DNA of 64,000 nucleotides from a bacterium (GTDB lineage: Bacteria; Elusimicrobiota; Elusimicrobia; Elusimicrobiales; UBA9959). The position numbers and the translations under genes were made by a program. Positions 23,316 to 32,125 of this stretch are shown here, piece after piece. Within the stretch, counting starts at the first letter, position 1, and every line of letters begins with the position of its first letter. Under the pieces are notes generated by a model. It searched no databases. It had not been told where the DNA came from and saw only the letters and a list, made by a program, of their open reading frames with translations. Where the stretch lies: assembly GCA_021811185.1 (NCBI GenBank), contig JAJZPL010000014.1, forward strand, positions 1-64,000. The letters are read 5' to 3'.

Positions 23316-23543
23316 TTACCGTACTTTCCTGGCGAACTTTTCTTTAACGTTGGCGTTAATGAAGGTCTCGAGGCCTTTGCCGGCCTGGGCGAGCACTTTC
23401 ATCTTGCTGATGTTCTCACGCCCGGCGCTCTGGTTGGAATAGCGGTAAACTTCCTGGTTCGCGTAGCGGACGGTAACGACGTCTTTCGCCAGCTCGTACA
23501 TGGTAACCTGGGATTTGCCGCTGAGGTTCTGATAGCGTTTCAT
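23316..23543 (-). CDS. Small KTSC-like protein (75 aa)
   Basis: ATG 23543 has AAGGAAC just upstream; the longer reading frame adds 13 residues without such a site. The product MKRYQNLSGKSQVTMYELAKD continues with VTVRYANQEVYRYSN and LETFINANVKEKFARKV. This resembles short KTSC-type domains (Y..G..Y.Y..V followed by a helix and a basic end), which are found alone or with nucleic-acid proteins. It lies between rnhA and recQ on the same strand. Confidence 0.65.
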   Translation of the reverse strand: MKRYQNLSGKSQVTMYELAKDVVTVRYANQEVYRYSNQSAGRENISKMKVLAQAGKGLETFINANVKEKFARKVR

Positions 23544-23633
23544 TTTGTTCCTTTTAACTGCACCGCAAATAGTAAAGGCCACAATGATTTTACCAAATCC
23601 GGCCTATATAAGACACAGGAAAGAAGCGGAGGG

Positions 23634-25481
23634 TCATTCCACCGCGGGATTTTTACCGGCGAGGACGTCCAGGAAGAGGGCGCCGTATTTCTTTACGCGC
23701 TTTTCGCCCATGCCTTTTATGTCCAGCAGGGCCTCGGGGGTGGCGGGTTTCACCGCGGCTATCTCCAGCAGGGTGGTGTCCTGGCAGACCACGTAGGGCG
23801 CTATGCCGGCCTTGTCCGCCAGGGCGCGGCGGACGGCCCGCAGCTTCTCGAAGAGGGCTTCGTCGGACTCGGTGAAACCGGGCGCGGCGTTCCGGAGGGC
23901 CTTGGATTTTTTCTTGCCCTTGGCGGCCTGCACCGGCAGGCCCAGACGCACTTCGCCTTTGTCCTGGCAGAGGTCGCGGCCGGCCTGGGTGATGCGCAGC
24001 AGCGGGTATTCGCTCTCCTCGGTAACTTCCAGGTAGTCCTGCACTATCAGCTGGTCTATCCAGGAGCGCACCGCGGGTTCCCCCGCCTCCTGCAGCAGGC
24101 CGAAAACTTTAAGCTGGTCGTGGCCGTTGGCGGTCATGCGGTCGTTGGGCCGGCCCAGCAGCAGGTTCACCACGTAGCCGGTGCCATAGCGGCCCTCGGC
24201 GCGCCAGGCGGCGCTGAGAACTTTTTTGGCCGTAAGAATGGCCTCTTCGGGCGGCAGGCCCTTGGTCTCGCCCAGACAGACGTCGCAGGCGCCGCAGCCT
24301 TCTTCTCCGTGCGGCACGCCGTCGGCGGGGTAGGGCGCGCCGAAATGCTCCACCAGCAGGCCGTGGCGGCACACCGGGGACACGGCGTAGCGGCCGATGT
24401 CCTTAAGCTGGTTGTCCAGCGCGCGGGCGCGCTCGGCGGTAATGTAAATATCTTTTTTGGCCAGCCAGCGGTGGGTGGCCAGGTCCGAGGCGGAGAACAG
24501 CAGCGTGCACTCGGCGGGGAGCCCGTCGCGCCCGGCGCGGCCGCTCTCCTGCTGGTAATGTTCCACCGAGCGCGGGGTGTTGGCGTGGATCACGTAGCGC
24601 ACGTTGGAGCGGTCTATGCCCATGCCGAAGGCGATGGTGGCCACTACTACGTCCAGCCGCTCGTTCACAAAATCGTCCTGGGCCTTGCGGCGGTCTTCGG
24701 CGTTGAGGCCGGCGTGGTAAGGGGCGGAGGACACGCCTTCTTTTTTGAGGCTGGCGGCCAGGCGCTCCACGTCCTTCCTGGTCTGGGCGTAAACTATGCC
24801 GCCTTCGCCGGGGTGCCGGCGCACGGTCTCGAGCACCTGCTTTATCTGGTCCCGGCGCGGGAAGGCGCGGTAAATTAAATTGGGGCGGTCGGGGTGGCCT
24901 ATCAGCAGTTCGGGCGAGCGCAGGGCCAGCTGGGCCAGGATGTCCCGCTGCACGGCGGGCGTGGCGGTGGCGGTAAGGGCCATTCGGGCGGCTTTGGGAA
25001 AGCGGTCGAGCGCCTCGGTGAGGCGGCGGTATTCGGGGCGGAACTCGTGGCCCCAGTGGGAGACGCAGTGGGCTTCGTCCACGGCGGCGAGGATCAGGCG
25101 TTCGGCTATCAGGTCGAACAGGTCCCCGGCGAGCAGGCGCTCGGGGCTTACGTAGAGGAGCTGGGTGGTGCCGTCGGCGAGGTTTTTGTAGACTTCGCGC
25201 TTGGGGGCGACTTTGAGGTTGGAATGCAGGGCGTCGGCGGCCAGTCCCGCTTCGCGCGCGGCGGCCACCTGGTCGTCCATCAGGGCGATAAGCGGGGACA
25301 CCACAAGCACCAGGCCTTTTCCCATGGCGGCTGGCAGCTGGTAGCAAAGGCTCTTGCCGCCGCCGGTGGGCAGCACCACCAGGCAGTCCCGCCCGGAAAG
25401 CGCGGCCTCAATGGCCTCTTTCTGCAGCGGCTTGAAGGCGGAATACCCCCAATGCTTTTTTAAAATCTCTTGCGGAGTCAC
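23634..25481 (-). CDS. recQ: ATP-dependent DNA helicase RecQ
   Basis: This 615-residue 3'-5' helicase acts in recombination and fork repair. Motifs: VLPTGGGKSLCYQLPA (Walker A), VDEAHCVSHWGHEFRPEY (DEAH), LTATATP, QQESGRAGRDG (motif VI). The RecQ-C zinc site (CRHGLLVEHFG...CGACDVC) and a winged-helix region follow. The C-terminal HRDC domain is about 530-605. The start is GTG 25481, with a TATACT -10 only 6 nt upstream, which suggests a leaderless transcript. The CCCGACA palindrome lies directly upstream of that -10 and may be an operator. Confidence 0.95.
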   Translation of the reverse strand: MTPQEILKKHWGYSAFKPLQKEAIEAALSGRDCLVVLPTGGGKSLCYQLPAAMGKGLVLVVSPLIALMDDQVAAAREAGLAADALHSNLKVAPKREVYKNLADGTTQLLYVSPERLLAGDLFDLIAERLILAAVDEAHCVSHWGHEFRPEYRRLTEALDRFPKAARMALTATATPAVQRDILAQLALRSPELLIGHPDRPNLIYRAFPRRDQIKQVLETVRRHPGEGGIVYAQTRKDVERLAASLKKEGVSSAPYHAGLNAEDRRKAQDDFVNERLDVVVATIAFGMGIDRSNVRYVIHANTPRSVEHYQQESGRAGRDGLPAECTLLFSASDLATHRWLAKKDIYITAERARALDNQLKDIGRYAVSPVCRHGLLVEHFGAPYPADGVPHGEEGCGACDVCLGETKGLPPEEAILTAKKVLSAAWRAEGRYGTGYVVNLLLGRPNDRMTANGHDQLKVFGLLQEAGEPAVRSWIDQLIVQDYLEVTEESEYPLLRITQAGRDLCQDKGEVRLGLPVQAAKGKKKSKALRNAAPGFTESDEALFEKLRAVRRALADKAGIAPYVVCQDTTLLEIAAVKPATPEALLDIKGMGEKRVKKYGALFLDVLAGKNPAVE

Positions 25482-25485
25482 CTAT

Positions 25486-25524
25486 ATAGTATAGCAGAGG
25501 AACCCGACAACGGCGTGTCGGGTT
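25486..25524 (-). promoter_or_regulatory. recQ -10 box with CCCGACA/TGTCGGG palindrome (copy 3)
   Basis: On the minus strand TATACT (25493-25488) is 6 nt before the recQ GTG. A 9-bp perfect palindrome (25501-25509 with 25516-25524, spacer ACGGCG) overlaps where RNA polymerase would bind upstream. The stretch between, CAGAGGAACC on the plus strand, recurs in the two RNA promoters at 32.5 and 42.6 kb. Confidence 0.6.
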
Positions 25525-25537
25525 GGTTCAATGTTCC

Positions 25538-25692
25538 GGAAGCAGCTAGGGGACCGGAACGCAAAACGCGCTTCGGCCACACCGTGGCCTCGCTCGACAT
25601 TCGGCTCCGGCGCTTACGCAAGCTCGGGGCAAGAAAGTGTCGCTGCGCTCCACGCACGACGGTTTTGCTAACCCGGTCCCCTAGTTGCTTCC
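25538..25692. repeat. Long palindromic element, left copy flanking an AT-rich gene
   Basis: The ends GGAAGCAGCTAGGGGACCGG and the complementary CCGGTCCCCTAGTTGCTTCC form an imperfect 20-bp outer stem, followed inside by GCAAAAC/GTTTTGC. The inner sequence (CGCTCGACATTCGGCTCCGG) recurs inverted in the element at 26215-26340. The rest of the gap 25482-25743 has no gene. Confidence 0.85.
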
Positions 25693-25743
25693 GAAGTCAA
25701 CGCGACAGACACTTATTGTTTTTTCGGATACGTACTATCGTCA

Positions 25744-26151
25744 TCAGCGTCCCCTGGCTTTGAGTACACCCACAGCAAGATAAGACAATTTGCCGACTAA
25801 ATACCCGATATAGATTGTGCCAAACCCGAGAATCCAGAAAAAACCGGAAGGATTAAATGCATCATCTATGGACTTAGCGAATGACCACACTCCAAACACT
25901 AATGTAAAAGCAAACGCTACCGCAAGTCCAGAAAGCTCATAATTGATATGACCCTGCAAGTTAAGTAGAACTCTTCTTGAATAAAGAGATAAAGCAGCAA
26001 AAGGGATAGATGAGAATATTATTGCAAATATAAAATTGCCAAAATTTTCCAGGGCATAATCTCGATGAAAAACATAGCTTGTGACCCCAATAACAAATAA
26101 GCCTGTTACCCAAATAAACCAATAGAAACTTTTGCACTTATAATTAACCAT
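25744..26151 (-). CDS. AT-rich small membrane protein (135 aa), possible cargo gene
   Basis: ATG 26151 has AGGAGGGG 7 nt upstream; the longer frame adds 12 residues. The product is hydrophobic with about four membrane segments: FYWFIWVTGLFVIGVTSYVF, FIFAIIFSSIPFAALSLY, LAVAFAFTLVFGVWSF and ILGFGTIYIGYLVGKL. No family was recognised. Base composition is clearly AT-rich compared with every neighbouring gene. It lies between two inverted copies of a long palindromic element, so recent acquisition with these elements is likely, but no transposase or integrase is encoded. Confidence 0.75.
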   Translation of the reverse strand: MVNYKCKSFYWFIWVTGLFVIGVTSYVFHRDYALENFGNFIFAIIFSSIPFAALSLYSRRVLLNLQGHINYELSGLAVAFAFTLVFGVWSFAKSIDDAFNPSGFFWILGFGTIYIGYLVGKLSYLAVGVLKARGR

Positions 26152-26214
26152 AATTATTCCCCTCCTATGCCCTCTATCCCTCCACATAATCTTTTAGCAT
26201 TTCATGGGTACCAG

Positions 26215-26340
26215 GAGCACCTATGGGACCAGGTTAGCAAAACCCTCGTGAGGCTCCGGCTTGCATAGCGCCGGAGCCGAATGTGGAGCGAGGGCACGGT
26301 GTGCCCGAGCGCGTTTTGCGTTCTGGTCCCCTAGGTGCTC
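26215..26340. repeat. Long palindromic element, right copy (inverted relative to left copy)
   Basis: The ends GAGCACCTATGGGACCAG and CTGGTCCCCTAGGTGCTC form an imperfect stem, with GCAAAAC/GTTTTGC inside as in the left copy. The outermost arm sequence differs from the left copy yet still pairs, so the pairing seems to matter rather than the exact sequence. The remaining bases up to the addA stop hold no recognisable feature. Confidence 0.85.
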
Positions 26341-26456
26341 AGGTTAAAATGATATGCCGGCGGTGAGTTGGATGAGGAGCTTGGCGCCGGAGAAGGTGTA
26401 TTCGCCATTGGCGGGGCCAAGGGGGGCCAGGAGCAAGACGGAGACCGTACTTTTTT

Positions 26457-29400
26457 TCACAGAGCCACCACCTTGTTCAGGTCCACGTAGGCGAGCAGGG
26501 CTTCTACGGGCTTGCCGTAGACTTCGGAGATTATGGCCAGGTAGTTCTTCAGCTGGGCCGTATACTTCTCTGTATTCTCAAGGCCGGTCTTAAAATCCAC
26601 TACCGTAATTTTGTCTTTACCTATTATCACGCGGTCCATGCGGAACAGGGCTCCGTTCCTGTCCACGAACTCGGCCTCCACCAGCACCTCGGCGCCGGGG
26701 GCGAAGAAAGGCGCCGCCTGCGGGCTGGAGAGGAAGGCCGCGATGCTCTTTACCACCTTGGCCTTGTCGAACTTGAAAGAGTACTTATGGGCCAGCCGGT
26801 CGAACTGCGCGGAGACCTCGGCGGCGGGGTCTTTGGGCATTTCCCGAAACTGGGCCAGCACCTCGTGCACCAAATTGCCCTCGGCGGTCTCGAAGTAGCT
26901 GGCATAGGTGGGCTTTTGCGTTTCGAAAGGGCCCTCGGGCCGCGCGCCGGCGGCGACTATCTCCACCGGCAGGGCGGGCTGCTTGCCGGCGGCCCGGGCC
27001 GGCTGCTTCGGGGCGGACGGGGAGTTATAATTTTCGAAAAGGTCGGAGAGCCTGGCCTCTTTCGCCGGGGTTTTGCGGAGTTTCTTCACGAACAGGTTAT
27101 ACAGCTCGTGGCGGGCGCGAGTGGAAATGACGTACAGCACGTTCAGGTCCTGCACGGCGGAATCCGCCTTGCGGCCCTCGTAGATAGGGCGCAATTTTGC
27201 CGACACCTCGGCGGCCGCCTTGGTGATGTGGTAGACGTGGATGGCCCCGTCCTTTTCCTCGAAGTACATGGGATCGGAAGGGTCCTGCTCCTCGAACATC
27301 AGGTTGATCACCACGGAGAAACCGAGACCCTTGGACTTGTGGAAGGTCATCACGCGCACCGCGTCGATATAGTCCGGCAGCGCGATGGAGAAGACCTTGG
27401 CCTTGTCCTCGTCCAGCACGGCGGCGTACTCTATGAAGGCGCGCGGGCTGGTGACGCCCTCGGCCTCAAGGCTGATCACCGCGTCCAGGAACCGGGCCAG
27501 GAAGGCCTGCTCGTCGGGGAAATTCTCGAAGAGCTTGAACGAATTATAGATAAGCGAGACCAGTTCGTACAGCGGCAGGTAGCCCACCTTGCGGAAGACC
27601 TGGTCCAGCGAGGCGTCCCAATGCGCCTTATACTTAGAATGGTTGCGGAAAGCGGCGTAAAGAATAGGCTCGCCGTCGGTGCGCGCCTTAAAGATGAAGT
27701 CCCGCATCTCTTCGCGCGAAAGGCCGGTAAGCTTGGTAAAAACGTCCCCGGTGATAAAAGCGGCAAAAGACAGGTCGTCCGACGGGGTTTCGAGGAACTT
27801 GAGCAGCGACAGGAGCTCCGCCACCACGCGGCGCTTGCGGATGTCCAGCGAACTCAGCGAGGCCACCGGCACGCCGGCCTCGGCCAGCCACTCCACAACC
27901 GGCTCGATGCGCGCGTTCTTGGAGACTAGTATGGCTATTTCATTAAGGGGATAACGCTTGCGCGCTTCGGCCACCACGCCCAGCAGCCAGGCTTTCTGAT
28001 GCTCGTCGTCGGAAGCGTCGGCCAGTTCGAGCACGTCGGTCTTAACGTAGCCGTCCTTCACCCTGCCCGGCAGCACGGCCTGCTCGTAAGAGGTCAGCTC
28101 GGTCAGGTCCTGGCCGATAAGCTCGGGAATGTTCTTGAGCTTATCCTTAAAAAGGCGGTTCACGTAGGCCAGCACTTCCCCGTCGGAGCGGTAGTTCACC
28201 GGCAGGTTCACGTACTTGAGCTCGCCGCCCAGCGATTCCAGCGAAAGGTTCTCGGCCTCGGCCTTCCTGCCCTCGGCCTTATCCAGCAGGTCGCGCATGA
28301 TCTTGTAGTCGGCGTTGCGGAACATGTAGATGGCCTGCTTGATGTCCCCCACCACGAACAGCGAGCCGGCCTTGGAGATGGATTCCTCGACGAGCGGGCG
28401 GATGACGTCCCACTGCAGGCGGTTGGTGTCCTGGAACTCGTCCACCAGGAAATGGCTGATCTTTTCGCCCAGGCGCAGGTAGATCTCGGGCACGTTCTTC
28501 GTGCTGATGTAGGCGGAAAGTTTTTTGGCGATGTCGTTGATGTGGATGACGTCGGTCTTGCCGCGCTTCACCTTCTCCAGTTCCTCTTTGAACCGGCCGT
28601 AGATGCCGGCATAAGGATGGTAATAGGCCTGCGCGTTCAGCTCGGTGAGGTCCACCACCAGGGAATTGAGTCTTTCAACGTCCTTCTCCCAGCCGACGGG
28701 GAACTTGCCTTTCTTTACGCCGTTCAGGATGCCGTAGGTGAAGCTGTAGCAGGCCAGGAAATCGGTGGGGCTGTTGGCCTCGATGGCGGCCAGCGAGCTG
28801 GCCCTAAAAAACTCCTCGTTCTTGTAGCGTTTGCGGAGGGCGGCGCAGTCTTCCAGTACGGCCTGGAACAGGTCCTTGAGCGGCTTTTCATAGTCGCCCG
28901 CTATGGCCTTGATCACGCCTTCGGTCTTCCCCTCCTGGTTCAGGAAGCTGTTGAAATTCTCTTTCACGCGCTCGGCCGGGTTCCACGGGTAGGCGCCGGT
29001 CTTGGGCAGCACGGCCAGGAACCGGTCCACCGCCGCGGCGGGCAGGTCTTCCTTGCCGATGCGCGCGAACATGGAATACAGCGCCAGGTCTATGAGCAGG
29101 TCGTAGCTCATGGTGATCTCGGGGTTGAGCGGCAGCTTAAGCTCGTCCACCGAGGCCGTCATCACCCGCGCGAGAAAACTGTCGATGGTCTGGATGTGGA
29201 AGTCGGAATAGTTGCCGATCACCTGCTCCACCAGCGCGGCGGCGCGCGCCTTAATGGCGGCCCGGTCCAGCGCTACCAGCGCCAGCGTCTCTTCCATCTT
29301 GGCGGGGTCCCGGTCCAGCGCCAGGTCCTTCAGCCAGGCCAAAATGCGGGCCTTCATTTCCTTGGCGGCGTTATTGGTGAAGGTGACGGCCAGGATGCTG

Positions 29401-29567
29401 GAAAGATCGTTATTGGGGACTTTTTCGGAAAGCAGGAACTGCACGTAGCGCTGGGCCAGGGTATAGGTCTTGCCGGAGCCCGCCGAGGCGCTGATCAGCA
29501 GGGCGTGCGGGAACCCGAGCGTTCCATCGCTTTCAAGCACCGGCGCGGCGGCTGTCGGCTTTCCCAT
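26457..29567 (-). CDS. addA: AddA-like helicase-nuclease subunit (UvrD family)
   Basis: This SF1A helicase with a C-terminal nuclease matches AddA of the AddAB recombination complex. Walker A is LISASAGSGKTYTLA, then VDEFQDTNRLQWDV, VVGDIKQAIYMFRNAD, NLPVNYRSD and VRVMTFHKSKGLGFSVV. The last 120 residues hold the PD-(D/E)XK nuclease (ALFRMDRVIIGKDKITVVDFKTG, then Q-x3-Y in AQLKNYLAI). ATG 29567 is chosen over the upstream start because TATAAT (29574-29579) lies only 6 nt before it, giving a leaderless message and MGKPTAAAPV as N-terminus. AddB is encoded about 8 kb downstream. Confidence 0.9.
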   Translation of the reverse strand: MGKPTAAAPVLESDGTLGFPHALLISASAGSGKTYTLAQRYVQFLLSEKVPNNDLSSILAVTFTNNAAKEMKARILAWLKDLALDRDPAKMEETLALVALDRAAIKARAAALVEQVIGNYSDFHIQTIDSFLARVMTASVDELKLPLNPEITMSYDLLIDLALYSMFARIGKEDLPAAAVDRFLAVLPKTGAYPWNPAERVKENFNSFLNQEGKTEGVIKAIAGDYEKPLKDLFQAVLEDCAALRKRYKNEEFFRASSLAAIEANSPTDFLACYSFTYGILNGVKKGKFPVGWEKDVERLNSLVVDLTELNAQAYYHPYAGIYGRFKEELEKVKRGKTDVIHINDIAKKLSAYISTKNVPEIYLRLGEKISHFLVDEFQDTNRLQWDVIRPLVEESISKAGSLFVVGDIKQAIYMFRNADYKIMRDLLDKAEGRKAEAENLSLESLGGELKYVNLPVNYRSDGEVLAYVNRLFKDKLKNIPELIGQDLTELTSYEQAVLPGRVKDGYVKTDVLELADASDDEHQKAWLLGVVAEARKRYPLNEIAILVSKNARIEPVVEWLAEAGVPVASLSSLDIRKRRVVAELLSLLKFLETPSDDLSFAAFITGDVFTKLTGLSREEMRDFIFKARTDGEPILYAAFRNHSKYKAHWDASLDQVFRKVGYLPLYELVSLIYNSFKLFENFPDEQAFLARFLDAVISLEAEGVTSPRAFIEYAAVLDEDKAKVFSIALPDYIDAVRVMTFHKSKGLGFSVVINLMFEEQDPSDPMYFEEKDGAIHVYHITKAAAEVSAKLRPIYEGRKADSAVQDLNVLYVISTRARHELYNLFVKKLRKTPAKEARLSDLFENYNSPSAPKQPARAAGKQPALPVEIVAAGARPEGPFETQKPTYASYFETAEGNLVHEVLAQFREMPKDPAAEVSAQFDRLAHKYSFKFDKAKVVKSIAAFLSSPQAAPFFAPGAEVLVEAEFVDRNGALFRMDRVIIGKDKITVVDFKTGLENTEKYTAQLKNYLAIISEVYGKPVEALLAYVDLNKVVAL

Positions 29568-29573
29568 AAGGTA

Positions 29574-29579
29574 ATTATA
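29574..29579 (-). promoter_or_regulatory. -10 box 6 nt before addA (leaderless)
   Basis: TATAAT on the minus strand, with TACCTT between it and ATG 29567. No Shine-Dalgarno sequence is possible within the expected transcript. Confidence 0.6.
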
Positions 29580-29635
29580 AGATATTAGCCCGCCAGGGGG
29601 CTGTCGCGGAAGATCCGTACCGGGCAAGATACCGG

Positions 29636-29663
29636 TTGTTTTCAGAACGGGCTTTTGTATAAT
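29636..29663 (+). promoter_or_regulatory. Promoter for the DUF481-mscL-ompA group
   Basis: TATAAT at 29658-29663 preceded by TTTTG, with a partial -35 TTGTTT at 29636-29641 (16-nt spacer). It lies 36 nt before the start codon of the DUF481 gene. Confidence 0.55.
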
Positions 29664-29699
29664 GGGCCTTGGGAAGGGAATTTAAAAAAGGAAGAACCA

Positions 29700-30422
29700 A
29701 TGAAAACCACAGCCCTGGCCGCTGCCTTGTCATTCTTTGTTTCCGCCGTAATGGCGCAGGAGGCTCCGGCTCCTAAGAAGTGGAAAGACGCCGCCGAGCT
29801 CTCGTCCGTGCAGACGTCCGGCAACTCCAAGACCTCCACCATAGCCGCCAAGAACCTGTTCAACTACGACTGGCGGAAAGCCGCGCTGGAACTGGGCGCC
29901 GGCGGCCTGGGCACAAAGAGCGGCAGTACGGTAACGGCCGAGCAGTACAACGCGGCCGAGAAGGTAAGCCTGAAACTGGAGGGCAAGAATTACGCTTTCG
30001 AAAAAACGGTCTGGGACAAGAACCGGTTCGCCGGCATTAAGGACCGCTACGACCTGGCGCTGGGCCTTGGGCGCTATGTGCTGGACACGGCCGACGACAA
30101 ACTGGCCGTGGAAGCCGGCGGCGGTTATATCTTCGAGGACCGCATTCATTCCGCCAACAAGTCCTTCGGCACGTACCGCGGCTACGCCAAGTATATACGC
30201 ACTCTTTCGGCCACCGCTAATGCCAGCCAAAACCTGGAATACCAGGGCGATTTCTCGGACAGGAAAGGCTACCGCATGAACGCGGAAACGGCGGTGATCA
30301 GTTCCATCTCCACGCATTTCTCGCTTAAGGCCTCATACCTGTGGAAATACCTGAACGCCCCGCCCCCCGGCTTCAAAAAGACCGACACCATTCTCTCAAT
30401 GTCGGTGATCGTTAATTATTAA
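29700..30422 (+). CDS. DUF481 (YdiY-like) outer-membrane protein
   Basis: ATG 29700 has AAAGGAAG upstream and opens a signal peptide ([18 protein letters not shown]); the earlier in-frame start overlaps the promoter. The 240-residue protein matches the DUF481 pattern: [21 protein letters not shown] at the N-terminus, repeated amphipathic strands such as [12 protein letters not shown] and [14 protein letters not shown], and a final aromatic residue (SVIVNY) as in outer-membrane beta barrels. Function is unknown; some relatives respond to acid or salt. mscL starts 10 nt downstream. Confidence 0.85.
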   Translation: MKTTALAAALSFFVSAVMAQEAPAPKKWKDAAELSSVQTSGNSKTSTIAAKNLFNYDWRKAALELGAGGLGTKSGSTVTAEQYNAAEKVSLKLEGKNYAFEKTVWDKNRFAGIKDRYDLALGLGRYVLDTADDKLAVEAGGGYIFEDRIHSANKSFGTYRGYAKYIRTLSATANASQNLEYQGDFSDRKGYRMNAETAVISSISTHFSLKASYLWKYLNAPPPGFKKTDTILSMSVIVNY

Positions 30423-30432
30423 GGAGGAAATA

Positions 30433-30876
30433 ATGCTCAAGAACTTCAAAGAATTCATAATGCGCGGCAACGTGGTGGACATGGCCGTGGGCGTGATCAT
30501 AGGCGGCGCCTTCGGCAAGATAGTGACCTCGCTGGTGAGCGACGTGCTGATGCCGCCCATCGGCAGGCTGACCGGGGGCGTGGACTTTTCCAGCCTCTAC
30601 CTTAACCTGTCCGGCACGGCTTACGCCAGCCTGGCGGAAGCGCAGAAGGCCGGCGCCGCCACCATCAACTACGGCCTGTTCTTGAACACCGTCATCAACT
30701 TCCTGATCGTGGCCGGGTCCATCTTCATAGTGATAAGCCAAATCAAGAAGTTGGAAGCCAGGTTCGAGAAGCCCGCCCCGGCGGCCGCGCCTTCCACCAA
30801 GGAATGCCCGCTCTGCCTTTCCGTAATACCGCTGAAAGCCGTAAAATGCGCGCACTGCGCCTCGGACCTCAAATAA
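30433..30876 (+). CDS. mscL: Large-conductance mechanosensitive channel with C-terminal zinc ribbon
   Basis: The first 100 residues are a normal Msc[31 protein letters not shown] (pore-lining helix 1), [11 protein letters not shown], a periplasmic loop, and [19 protein letters not shown] (helix 2). It opens under membrane tension to release solutes. The unusual part is the tail: residues about 125-145 read [18 protein letters not shown], a CxxC...CxxC zinc-ribbon-like motif, in place of the usual acidic helical bundle sequence. GGAGG lies 7 nt before ATG. It is between the DUF481 and ompA genes, an envelope-related group. Confidence 0.93.
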   Translation: MLKNFKEFIMRGNVVDMAVGVIIGGAFGKIVTSLVSDVLMPPIGRLTGGVDFSSLYLNLSGTAYASLAEAQKAGAATINYGLFLNTVINFLIVAGSIFIVISQIKKLEARFEKPAPAAAPSTKECPLCLSVIPLKAVKCAHCASDLK

Positions 30877-30887
30877 AGGAAACCAAA

Positions 30888-32102
30888 ATGAAAAACAACA
30901 TAAAACTAACTGTGGCGGCGGTACTGCTCGCCGGGGCCGCGCTGCCGGCCGCCGCGGAGCTCAAGAACAAGAACGAGGTCTCGGTGCAGGCCGGGGCCAT
31001 GGTGTTCGAAGGCGACGCGAAGATAAATAACGGCTTTGTCTACGGCGCGCGCTTCGGGCATTTCTTCACCGAAAGGCTTTCGGCCGAGATCTCGGCTTTC
31101 ACCGGCGACACCAACAGGGAACATTCCAGCGCCAACATCAACGCGCTGTACCCGGCCCTGGCGGCCTCGTACCATTTCCGCTTCGGCAAGTGGATGCCGT
31201 TCGTGCAGGCCGGGGCCGGCATCCTGCGCCTTAACCCCGAAGGCGGCAGCGCCACCTCAGACTTCGCGGCCCATTGGGGCGGCGGACTTAAGTATTTTTA
31301 CAAGCCGGACCTGCTGATAAGGGCCGACGTGGACCACGTGATAGACACCGAAATAGGCAAAGGCACCAACGACCTGCTGGCCGTGCTGGGCGTTTCCTGG
31401 CTGTTCGGCAAAGAGGAAGCGGCCAAGAAGGTGGAAGAAGTTAAACAGGCGCTCAAGGACACCGACGGCGACGGCGTAACCGACGACAAAGACCAGTGCC
31501 CCGGCACCCCGGCCGGCGTTAAAGTGGACGCCAACGGCTGCCCTCTCCCCGTTGACACCGACGGCGACGGCGTGACCGATGACAAGGACCAGTGCCCCGG
31601 CACCCCGGCCGGCGTTAAAGTGGACGCCAACGGCTGCCCTCTCCCCGTTGACACCGACGGCGACGGCGTGACCGATGACAAGGACCAGTGCCCCGGCACC
31701 CCCGCGGGCGTTAAGGTGGACGAGAAAGGCTGTCCTCAGGGCACCAAGGAAATTCCGTCCGACAACTGGGTCCTCAAGGGCGTGACCTTCGAAGTTAATT
31801 CAGACGTGCTGAAGCCGGAGAGCCGCCAGGTGCTGGACGAGGCCGTGGCCATCCTGCAGCCCCGCACCTCGGTACGCCTGGAAATACAGGGGCACACCGA
31901 CAATACCGGCAACAGCGCCTACAATATGAAACTTTCCGACAAGCGCGCCGCGGCCGTAAAGGCTTACCTGGTAAGCAAGGGCATAGCCGCCGACAGGCTG
32001 GAAGCCAAAGGCTACGGCGACACCATGCCGGTCGCCGACAACTCTACCGCGGAAGGGCGCAACGCCAACCGCAGGATAGAGTTCAAGGTGCTTAGCCGGT
32101 AG
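30888..32102 (+). CDS. OmpA-family protein with thrombospondin type-3 repeats
   Basis: ATG 30888 has AAGGAAACC upstream and a signal peptide (NIKLTVAAVLLAGAALPAAA); the frame continues upstream into mscL but without a site. Residues about 20-180 are an eight-strand-type outer-membrane barrel (VSVQAGAMVFEGD...FLGVSWLFGK region). Residues 191-283 are three DTDGDGVTDDKDQCPGTPAG calcium-binding TSP3 repeats. The C-terminal OmpA domain (about 290-404) has IQGHTDNTGNSAYNMKLSDKRA and GYGDTMPVADNSTAEGRNANRR, which bind peptidoglycan. It should tether the outer membrane to the wall. Confidence 0.95.
   Translation: MKNNIKLTVAAVLLAGAALPAAAELKNKNEVSVQAGAMVFEGDAKINNGFVYGARFGHFFTERLSAEISAFTGDTNREHSSANINALYPALAASYHFRFGKWMPFVQAGAGILRLNPEGGSATSDFAAHWGGGLKYFYKPDLLIRADVDHVIDTEIGKGTNDLLAVLGVSWLFGKEEAAKKVEEVKQALKDTDGDGVTDDKDQCPGTPAGVKVDANGCPLPVDTDGDGVTDDKDQCPGTPAGVKVDANGCPLPVDTDGDGVTDDKDQCPGTPAGVKVDEKGCPQGTKEIPSDNWVLKGVTFEVNSDVLKPESRQVLDEAVAILQPRTSVRLEIQGHTDNTGNSAYNMKLSDKRAAAVKAYLVSKGIAADRLEAKGYGDTMPVADNSTAEGRNANRRIEFKVLSR
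31458..31736 (+). repeat. Three tandem 96-bp repeats encoding TSP3 units
   Basis: Units start at 31458, 31554 and 31650 (the last is cut to 87 bp). They are almost identical at the DNA level, including synonymous sites, which suggests recent expansion or gene conversion. Confidence 0.9.
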
Positions 32103-32125
32103 GCAGCAGCCTTTACTAGCGGCGT

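Noticed and set aside
25538..26340. Integron attC sites and gene cassette
   Set aside because: The palindromes fold like attC sites, but the core sequences next to GTTAGC/GCTAAC do not fit the RYYYAAC/GTTRRRY pattern, the copies are inverted rather than direct, and no integrase is seen.
30804..30887. 28-residue N-terminal extension of the OmpA protein
   Set aside because: It overlaps mscL out of frame and hides the signal peptide; ATG 30888 has a ribosome site.
31458..31736. CRISPR array
   Set aside because: The regular 96-bp units are in frame and encode TSP3 repeats; there are no spacers. No CRISPR array was seen elsewhere in the window.
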